From Pseudomonadota bacterium (GTDB lineage: Bacteria > Myxococcota > UBA9042 > PHBI01), in the NCBI GenBank assembly GCA_005788935.1, contig SYAK01000480.1:1-10654 (forward strand): a stretch of 10,654 nucleotides of DNA, in the 5' to 3' direction. The position numbers were made by a program, and so were the translations under genes. Each line of letters opens with the position of its first letter. The stretch's first letter is position 1. Below are positions 6,272 through 10,654 of the stretch, piece after piece. Below the pieces are notes generated by a model. That model was not told where the DNA came from. It was given only the letters and a program-made list of their open reading frames with translations, and ran no database searches.

Positions 6272-6532
6272 CGTGGCCTCCGGGGCGGGTGCGGCAGGCG
6301 GGTCCTGCGAGCGGTCGCGGCAGGGCCGGGGCGCCAGGGCATGCGCGCGACGGCGGACGGTGCCGCGGTTTGACGCGGGATGTCAACCCGAGAGTCGCCA
6401 CCGGCTCTGGCGGGCCTCGGAGGCGGTGCTGGCGGGTCCGTGACGGAGCAGTTGAAGATTCGCGTCGGGCGGTGCGTTTCCGCTAGCATGCAGCCCCGTG
6501 CCGGGGTCGGTGCGGACAAGGGGACGCGAGCG
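6272..6532. other. Divergent spacer between the bactofilin operon and the C39-like peptidase gene
   Basis: This 261-base region contains no convincing gene. It carries a TTGAC-N7-GTCAA inverted repeat, within which the minus strand holds a perfect TTGACA. On the plus strand TTGAAG (6452-6457) and TAGCAT (6484-6489) look like promoter hexamers, but their 26-base spacing is too long for a standard sigma-70 promoter. The promoter of the plus-strand gene is therefore unresolved. Confidence 0.5.
6370..6386. promoter_or_regulatory. Inverted repeat TTGAC-N7-GTCAA upstream of the bactofilin operon
   Basis: A perfect five-base inverted repeat with a seven-base centre lies about 100 bases upstream of the first bactofilin ATG. 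Read on the minus strand, 6386-6381 is TTGACA, a consensus -35, but no good -10 follows at 16-18 bases (best CACCGT, two of six). It shares the ten bases CGGGATGTCA with the palindrome at 9157-9171 upstream of pssA, so a common operator is possible. Function is inferred. Confidence 0.35.
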
Positions 6533-7441
6533 ATGAAGCGGCGCCAACACACGCGGGACCACGGACGCTCGGGGAATTGCGTCCGCGGGCCCGGGGCGCT
6601 CGCGGTCCTGCTTATCGGATGGTTCGCGCTGACCGCCAGCGACGCGCGCCCGAACCCGCCAGCCGAGAACAGCCAGCGGATGACCCGGGTCGAGGCGGAC
6701 GGGACCCGAGGCGGGGTGGTGCGGGTCTCGCTGTCGCTCGCGGACGGTGACGCCGTGGTCTTGCCGCCGCGCGCGGAGGAGCCGCTCGCGAGCTGGTCCA
6801 TCGACCTGCCGGTGCCGCTCGTCCGGCAGGTCGGTGACAAGTCGAACTGCGGGCCGACCGCGGCGGCGATGGCGGTGGCGGCCTATGCTGGCGAGCAGTC
6901 GCCAGACGAGCTGCGAGAGCTGCGCAACGCGATCGGCGAATGGACCTGGCAGCGCTTTCCGCGGCGCCAAAAGCGGCAGGCGGGCGCGGACTCGGGGGGA
7001 TCGACCCGCAGCATGATGCGCGGCTCGCTCGAGAGCTTCAGCGACGCGCGCTGGCGCGAGGTGGACCACCCGTGGCTTCCGCGCGAGCTGTGGTCGCTCG
7101 CGGTGCTGAAGCGCAGCCTCGCCGAGCGGCGGCCACTCGTGGTGCTCGCCGAGGCGGCGCGCCTCTGGAACGTCCGGGCCCCCGGACTTCACTGGGTGGT
7201 CGTCGTGGGCCTCGACCGCGGGCGCGTGCTCATCCACGACCCGGCCGACGGGCAGCGGACAGCCGTGCCGCTCGGGGCCTTCTGGACCGCCTGGCGGCTG
7301 CCGGCCGAGCTGCGACCGCCGAGCCCGGGCTGGGTGTCGCAGGGCTTCGAGGCGCTCATCGCCAACCGCTCGATGCCCGTCGTCATCCCCGCGACGCCGC
7401 GGGACAGGATGGCGGGGATGAGCGGCCCGCATCCGTTCTGA
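6533..7441 (+). CDS. Exported C39-like cysteine peptidase
   Basis: The 302-residue protein has a basic N-terminus and a hydrophobic segment (residues 21-35) with a possible signal-peptidase site after SDA (36-38), so it is probably exported to the periplasm or beyond. The catalytic part fits the Peptidase C39-like (papain-fold) superfamily. NCGPTAAAMAVAAY has the nucleophile Cys106, LHWVVVVGL has His220, and IHDPADG has Asp236, in the correct order and spacing. Family members cleave after double-glycine leaders in bacteriocin exporters or act as stand-alone secreted peptidases. This one has no ABC or membrane domain, no double-glycine substrate gene is visible nearby, and its target is unknown. 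A basic insert of about 25 residues (RFPRRQKRQAG and following) lies between Cys106 and His220. The ATG at 6533-6535 has AAGGGGA 8 bases upstream; an in-frame ATG at 6488 and an earlier open frame lack a good site and precede the signal sequence. Confidence 0.78.
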   Translation: MKRRQHTRDHGRSGNCVRGPGALAVLLIGWFALTASDARPNPPAENSQRMTRVEADGTRGGVVRVSLSLADGDAVVLPPRAEEPLASWSIDLPVPLVRQVGDKSNCGPTAAAMAVAAYAGEQSPDELRELRNAIGEWTWQRFPRRQKRQAGADSGGSTRSMMRGSLESFSDARWREVDHPWLPRELWSLAVLKRSLAERRPLVVLAEAARLWNVRAPGLHWVVVVGLDRGRVLIHDPADGQRTAVPLGAFWTAWRLPAELRPPSPGWVSQGFEALIANRSMPVVIPATPRDRMAGMSGPHPF

Positions 7442-7461
7442 GCGCGCGGACAGACGCGCGC
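7442..7461 (+). terminator. GC hairpin directly after the C39-like gene
   Basis: GCGCGCG (7442-7448) and CGCGCGC (7455-7461) form a perfect seven-pair stem with the loop GACAGA, starting at the base after the stop codon. There is no T-run behind it, so it is not a standard intrinsic terminator. It could act as a pause, a 3' protecting stem, or mean nothing in such GC-rich DNA. Confidence 0.3.
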
Positions 7462-7545
7462 CGCCGGACGCGGACGGACCGGAAGCGCTTGAGGCGGCTG
7501 GGCCGGCGTGCTTCACTCGGTCACGCGGGCTGGCGCTTCGGCCCT

Positions 7546-7552
7546 GGGGAGG
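7546..7552 (+). promoter_or_regulatory. Ribosome binding site that bears on the start of the YhhQ-type gene
   Basis: GGGGAGG is the only strong Shine-Dalgarno in the region. It abuts ATG 7553-7555 with no spacer, which is too close, but lies 6 bases before an in-frame TTG at 7559-7561, an ideal distance. An in-frame GTG at 7508-7510 has no comparable site. The true start may therefore be the TTG, two codons after the ATG. Confidence 0.45.
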
Positions 7553-8293
7553 ATGGCCTTGCAGGTCCACGCGCGGCTCGTGTTCTTCGTGGTGCTGGTC
7601 GCGGCCTTCGTCACCTGCCTCGTGGTGGGGGACCTGATCGGCGGGCGCCTCTATGGTTTCGAGATCGGCGGTCTCGAGCTTGCGGTCTCTGCGGGCATGA
7701 TCCCGTTCCCCGTGACCTTTCTGCTGACCGATCTCATCAATGAATATTACGGGAAGCGGCTGGCGCGCGTCGTCACGTGGATCGGCTTCGGGATGGCGAC
7801 GCTGACGCTCGGCCTCGTGCTCGCGGCGGGCGCTTTGCCCTCGGCGTCGTTCACCGCCATCTCCGATACGTGCTACACGGACGTCTTTACCGACTCGGTC
7901 CGCATCTTCGGGGCCTCGCTCGCGGCGTACCTCGTCGCGCAGCTGACCGACATCGCGGTCTTCCACCGCCTCAAGCGCCTCACGTCGAACCGCCTGCTGT
8001 GGCTGCGCGCCACGGGATCGACCGCGGTCTCGCAGCTCGTCGACACGGTGGCGATCCAGAGCCTCGCCTGGATCGGCACGCCGCAGGAGCCGCTCATCCC
8101 GACGCTCATCCTGACGAGCTACCTCGTGAAGCTGGTGGTCGCGGTCGGGCTGACGCCGCTCGTGTATGCCGGGCACGCCCTCGTCGGGCGGGTGCTTGGG
8201 ATGCGACCGGTCGTGCTCGGACCGGACGGCGAGCCGGTGGCGGACCCGGACGCGGCGGCGGGCGTCGGAGCGCCGCGAGACACGTCAGGCTGA
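7553..8293 (+). CDS. Queuosine-precursor transporter, YhhQ/VUT family
   Basis: This is a polytopic inner-membrane protein of about 246 residues, the normal size for the YhhQ (VUT_1, formerly DUF165) family. It has about six hydrophobic segments, the first (LVFFVVLVAAFVTCLVVGDLI) starting at residue 9. Family hallmarks are visible: IPFPVTFLLTDLINEYYGKRLAR in the first half, and LAAYLVAQLTDIAVFHRLKR, then VSQLVDTVAIQSLAW and SYLVKLVVAVGLTPLVY later. E. coli YhhQ imports preQ0/preQ1, which salvage pathways convert to queuosine at wobble position 34 of GUN-decoding tRNAs. Which precursor this protein carries cannot be read from sequence. The C-terminal 30 residues are hydrophilic and acidic. The start is uncertain (GTG 7508, ATG 7553 or TTG 7559); the ATG is given because both later choices remove only residues before the first membrane segment. 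Its end overlaps the converging pssA gene by 9 bases. Confidence 0.85.
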   Translation: MALQVHARLVFFVVLVAAFVTCLVVGDLIGGRLYGFEIGGLELAVSAGMIPFPVTFLLTDLINEYYGKRLARVVTWIGFGMATLTLGLVLAAGALPSASFTAISDTCYTDVFTDSVRIFGASLAAYLVAQLTDIAVFHRLKRLTSNRLLWLRATGSTAVSQLVDTVAIQSLAWIGTPQEPLIPTLILTSYLVKLVVAVGLTPLVYAGHALVGRVLGMRPVVLGPDGEPVADPDAAAGVGAPRDTSG

Positions 8294-9097
8294 TGGGGCC
8301 GCTGCCGCTGGGCGACGCGCCGCGAGGAGGCGCTTGCGGTGGACGAAGCCCCAGCCGAAGCCGACGAACGCGAAGGTGATGACGTTGAAGGCCAGGTATT
8401 CCGGGAAGATCCGGAAGATACTGCAGAGGTAGGTGCCGACGACGGTCAGGACCTGGATGGCGTCGAGGACGGGCTGGTTGCGGCGGGCGAGCTTTGGCAG
8501 CGGCCAGTTCGAGACCATCAGCAGGCCGAGCAATCCGGCGAGGATCGGCAGGGCGTCGCCAGCCGCGAGGGCGTACTTGTCCGCGAGGATGTAAAGGACG
8601 GCAAGGAGACCGCCCGCGAAGGTCGAAGGCATGCCGTAGAAGACCTTGGGGGCATCGGGCGGGAGATTCTCGGTCAGGACGTTGAACTTCGCGAGCCGCA
8701 AGCAGGCACACAGGACGTAGGCGGCGGTCAGCGCGGCGAGGGCGAGGCGGCCGGCATCACCCGCCCAGAGGGTCGCGACGCCAGCGTCGGCTGCGTGGTG
8801 GCCCGCGGCGTAGAGCATCGCGGCGGGCGCCATGCCGAAGGTCACGAAGTCGGCGAACGAGTCGAGTTGCACCCCGATGTCGGACGTGGCGCGAAGGGCC
8901 CGGGCCGCCGTCCCGTCGAGCTTGTCGAGCAGCGTCGACAGGATGACGAGCCAGGCGGACTCGACGAAGTCGTGGCGGGTGAGCGCGATGACGATCGCCG
9001 CGAGACCGACCGTCAGCGAGGCGCAGGTGAGCGCGTTCGGCACGAAGAGGCGCCAGCGCGCAGGGCGCGGCGGCGTGGATGGTGTGGGGGTGGCCAT
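8285..9097 (-). CDS. pssA: CDP-diacylglycerol-serine O-phosphatidyltransferase
   Basis: The 270-residue membrane enzyme carries the complete CDP-alcohol phosphotransferase signature, DG-x2-AR-x8-G-x3-D-x3-D, at residues 61-83 (Asp61, Asp79, Asp83, preceded by Asp58). The N-terminal VPNALTCASLTVGLAAI segment and the conserved FYGMPSTFAGGLLA stretch (about 167-182) fit the PssA subfamily better than PgsA. It would transfer phosphatidate from CDP-diacylglycerol to L-serine in the inner membrane, giving phosphatidylserine, the precursor of phosphatidylethanolamine. About eight hydrophobic helices are present. A related phosphatidylcholine or other CDP-alcohol synthase is a less likely alternative. 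No psd (decarboxylase) gene, a frequent neighbour, is in the window. The ATG at 9095-9097 has no Shine-Dalgarno, but a promoter-like TATGGT ends 9 bases upstream. The frame is open to 9451, but that extra stretch overlies the next gene in another frame and does not look like protein. Confidence 0.87.
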   Translation of the reverse strand: MATPTPSTPPRPARWRLFVPNALTCASLTVGLAAIVIALTRHDFVESAWLVILSTLLDKLDGTAARALRATSDIGVQLDSFADFVTFGMAPAAMLYAAGHHAADAGVATLWAGDAGRLALAALTAAYVLCACLRLAKFNVLTENLPPDAPKVFYGMPSTFAGGLLAVLYILADKYALAAGDALPILAGLLGLLMVSNWPLPKLARRNQPVLDAIQVLTVVGTYLCSIFRIFPEYLAFNVITFAFVGFGWGFVHRKRLLAARRPAAAAPSA

Positions 9098-9106
9098 GGC
9101 GGCGGG

Positions 9107-9135
9107 ACCATAGGAGGAACACCCGCGAGGCGCAA
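9107..9135 (-). promoter_or_regulatory. Possible pssA promoter giving a near-leaderless transcript
   Basis: On the minus strand TTGCGC (9130-9135) and TATGGT (9107-9112) are 17 bases apart; they match the -35 and -10 consensus at three and four of six positions. Transcription would start 2-4 bases before the pssA ATG, which fits the absence of a Shine-Dalgarno there. Confidence 0.4.
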
Positions 9136-9150
9136 GAAGCGGGGCAACAG

Positions 9151-9177
9151 GGTTTTCTGACGGGATGTCAGGTTTTC
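9151..9177. promoter_or_regulatory. Palindrome CTGAC-N5-GTCAG framed by two GGTTTTC repeats
   Basis: CTGAC (9157-9161) and GTCAG (9167-9171) form a perfect inverted repeat around GGGAT. The seven-base direct repeats GGTTTTC lie at 9151-9157 and 9171-9177, overlapping its edges. It sits between the HExxH/YkgJ fusion gene and pssA, about 60 bases upstream of the pssA ATG. It could be an operator, or a small stem behind the fusion gene; on the minus strand it is followed by A residues, not T, so it is not an intrinsic terminator for that gene. The core CGGGATGTCA recurs upstream of the bactofilin operon. Confidence 0.4.
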
Positions 9178-9185
9178 GGGGAGGC

Positions 9186-10322
9186 TCAGGAGAGGCCGCA
9201 GCGACGACGGGCCTCGAGACAGTTGGCGGAGTTCGGGGCGAAGTCGCGGCAGGCGCGCGGCCGATGTTCGTAGACGTCACAGACCCAGGGGGCGGACGTG
9301 CGCGCGCCGAGCGCCACGCAGCGGCCATCAGGACGCGGGAGCCACGGCCCGAAGGCGCTGTCATCGCGGCGGATCCAGTCGGGGCGCAGGATGTGCAGCG
9401 GACTTCGTGGCTCGACCGGGACGAGATGAAAGGCCTCGCGACAGCAGGCACCGCAGGCGAGGCAGGAAGCGGGCTCGAGGCGCGGCTCCCAGGCGTGGCA
9501 GGCGAGTGTTGCCGCGGTCACGGACGGACGGCGGTGGACCGTGGCGTGGCGGAGGCAGCGGCCGCGAGCCTCGGCAGGCACGTCCCCGAGCGCGGCTGAC
9601 GACCCGATCCCGGAGGCTGGGGACAGCGCGGCGAGGACCTCCGGCCCGACGTCGGGAGCCGCCGCTCGCGGCGTCCGAGGTGGCGAAAACCAGGCGCAGG
9701 CGCCGCAGCGGGCGTCGCGCGGGCCGGCTGGAACGCCGAGGGCATGAACGCGCGGTGGGTCGGCCTGGGCGAGAAGGTGGTCGGGAGGGAGGGCGTCGCG
9801 GGTCGCGTCGACGATAGCGCGAGTGCGGGCGAAGGCGCGCCGGAGCGCTGGCTCGAAGGGAGCCTCCGCGGCGCGGGCGAAGGCCTCTCGGGCGCGCGCA
9901 ATGGCCGGGTCGCGGCCCGGGGAGAGCGGGTCCGCGGGGAGCGCGTCCCAGTACGGGCGCCAGTCGGTCGTGACGCCGAAGACGCGGCGGAGCCCCCAAC
10001 GGCCCGCGAGCGCGGCCTGCAGACGGTGGACGGCGTGCTCCTGAGCGAGGTCACGGTCGTCGGCGTTCTCGAGGCCGAAGTCACGCAGGCAGGCAGCCTC
10101 GGGCCCGGCGACGAGCGCGTGGCACAGCTCGTGCAAAATCATCTGCGCGAGGCAGTCGTCCGCGTCGAAGGCGTCGGGCGTCGTGATGGTGAGCGTGCCG
10201 CGCCCGTCGAAGCTGGCGTAGGCGTCGGGCGCGCGGCGGACCTCCCAGCCGACCTCGCGGGCGGCGGCGAGCCAGACCTCGTCGAGGGGATCGTCATAGC
10301 GGTGGCGGACCTCGCGCGTCAT
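9186..10322 (-). CDS. Fusion of an HExxH domain, a Cys4 module and a YkgJ-type CxxCxxCC domain
   Basis: The 378-residue protein has three cysteine- or metal-related parts. Residues 1-110 look like a small zincin: MILHELCHALVAG places His64-Glu65-x-x-His68, with Glu95 or His96 in AQEHAVHRL as the likely third ligand. About 110-200 is helical and Ala/Arg-rich. Residues 205-280 carry CxxC (206/209), Cys256 and Cys275 in a CGACAWF...GRCLRH...ACHAWEP pattern, probably a metal or Fe-S site. Residues 285-378 match the YkgJ family (putative zinc- or iron-chelating domain): CLACGACC at 287-294, Cys335, WVCDVYEHRPRACRDF (348, 358), then Cys368 and 375. YkgJ proteins are of unknown biochemical role, so no reaction is assigned. 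No signal peptide or membrane segment is present, so it is probably cytoplasmic. The ATG has AGGAG 8 bases upstream and overlaps the stop of the upstream membrane-protein gene (ATGA). Confidence 0.8.
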   Translation of the reverse strand: MTREVRHRYDDPLDEVWLAAAREVGWEVRRAPDAYASFDGRGTLTITTPDAFDADDCLAQMILHELCHALVAGPEAACLRDFGLENADDRDLAQEHAVHRLQAALAGRWGLRRVFGVTTDWRPYWDALPADPLSPGRDPAIARAREAFARAAEAPFEPALRRAFARTRAIVDATRDALPPDHLLAQADPPRVHALGVPAGPRDARCGACAWFSPPRTPRAAAPDVGPEVLAALSPASGIGSSAALGDVPAEARGRCLRHATVHRRPSVTAATLACHAWEPRLEPASCLACGACCREAFHLVPVEPRSPLHILRPDWIRRDDSAFGPWLPRPDGRCVALGARTSAPWVCDVYEHRPRACRDFAPNSANCLEARRRCGLS

Positions 10323-10654
10323 TTCGGCGGCTCCTCGGGGAGCGGGGCGCAGAGGCCGACGTCGCAGGCCGGCGCAGGGCGGTTCAGGACGTCGGGGTCG
10401 GGCAGGGGCAGCGGTGGCGGGTCGCCGAGATCGAGCCCGCTCTCCGTGTCTGTCGCGGCGGACGCGAGGGCGAGCGCGAGCGCGAGGCCCGTGAGGCGCG
10501 TCAGCCAGCGCGCGACCTGCTCGACGGGCCCCGGAAATAGCGGCCCGCGCGCGGCATGCCGCTGTGCGAGACGGGCCGCCGCCATGAGCACGAGCCCGGT
10601 CGCGGCGAAGACCCCGGCGAAGAAGAGCGGCGCGGCCCCAGCTGCGAACCAGGC
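10319..10654 (-). CDS. Uncharacterised membrane protein, C-terminal 111 residues
   Basis: The reading frame is open to the right edge, so the visible 111 residues are the C-terminal part of a longer protein; an internal GTG at 10589-10591 is not a credible start because hydrophobic coding sequence continues upstream of it. Two likely membrane helices are seen: AWFAAGAAPLFFAGVFAATG with VLMAAARLA at the edge, and LTRLTGLALALALASAA further on. A basic connecting loop contains RHAARGPLF. The tail is acidic and proline-rich (DLGDPPPLPLPDPDVL) and ends with two cysteines in ACDVGLC. I do not recognise the family. The TGA overlaps the ATG of the HExxH/YkgJ fusion gene, so the two are probably co-translated. 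Confidence 0.7.
   Translation of the reverse strand, partial: AWFAAGAAPLFFAGVFAATGLVLMAAARLAQRHAARGPLFPGPVEQVARWLTRLTGLALALALASAATDTESGLDLGDPPPLPLPDPDVLNRPAPACDVGLCAPLPEEPPK

Noticed and set aside
5534..6373. A 279-codon plus-strand open frame over the bactofilins
   Set aside because: It is the complement of two bactofilin genes. Its Asp/Gly/Ala repeats mirror the beta-helix codon periodicity and do not indicate a separate protein.
6383..8176. A 597-codon minus-strand open frame covering the C39-like and YhhQ-type genes
   Set aside because: It is Arg/His/Glu-rich low-complexity sequence antisense to two genes with clear family motifs and ribosome sites. Long antisense frames are expected when third positions are almost all G or C.
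1..8293. mnmG and the YhhQ-type gene as one wobble-base modification cluster
   Set aside because: Both concern tRNA position 34, but they lie more than 7 kb apart on opposite strands with unrelated genes between, so no functional cluster is supported.
9098..9451. N-terminal extension of pssA to 9451
   Set aside because: It overlaps the YkgJ domain coding sequence in another frame and precedes the normal PssA N-terminus with Ser/Arg/Pro-rich shadow sequence.
1..10654. CRISPR array, insertion sequence, tRNA or rRNA
   Set aside because: No spaced direct repeats, transposase-like protein, terminal inverted repeats or cloverleaf-type sequence were seen on either strand.

Overview
The window is very GC-rich. 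Almost every gene uses G or C at the third codon position, and there are two clear GTG starts. Gene content points to a Gram-negative, myxobacteria-like bacterium (Myxococcota or a related deltaproteobacterial lineage). It carries a Pal lipoprotein with a long cysteine-rich segment, three tandem bactofilins, a zinc-ribbon/double-FHA protein and several lipoproteins. The lineage is inferred from gene content, not from a database match. I see no transposase, CRISPR array, tRNA or rRNA, so the region reads as core chromosome.

Left block (1-1808, minus strand): pal, then a TPR lipoprotein of the CpoB/YbgF type, then the first 56 codons of mnmG. pal has a good TTGACA-17-TAAGAC promoter, and the pal stop overlaps the cpoB GTG start. 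This is the distal half of a Tol-Pal envelope locus without tolB directly upstream. A 406-base divergent spacer separates pal from a plus-strand gene (2215-3396) for a zinc-ribbon protein with two FHA phosphothreonine-binding domains.

Middle block (3407-6271, minus strand): five tightly packed genes, in transcription order three bactofilins (116, 104 and 205 residues), an unrecognised lipoprotein and an alpha/beta hydrolase. Gaps are 28 and 11 bases, followed by overlaps of 14 and 4 bases, so one operon is likely. Bactofilins form non-polar filaments that scaffold envelope or chromosome-segregation proteins. The last two genes are candidate envelope partners.

Right block: a plus-strand secreted C39-like cysteine peptidase (6533-7441) and a YhhQ-type queuosine-precursor transporter (about 7553-8293) run tail to tail into pssA, phosphatidylserine synthase (8285-9097, minus). 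Upstream of pssA on the same strand are an unusual fusion of an HExxH domain, a Cys4 module and a YkgJ-type CxxCxxCC domain (9186-10322), and the C-terminal part of a membrane protein (10319 to the window end).

The points most worth following are the cysteine-rich Pal, the bactofilin-lipoprotein-hydrolase operon, the HExxH/YkgJ fusion, and two similar palindromes (around 6370 and 9157) upstream of the bactofilin operon and pssA.
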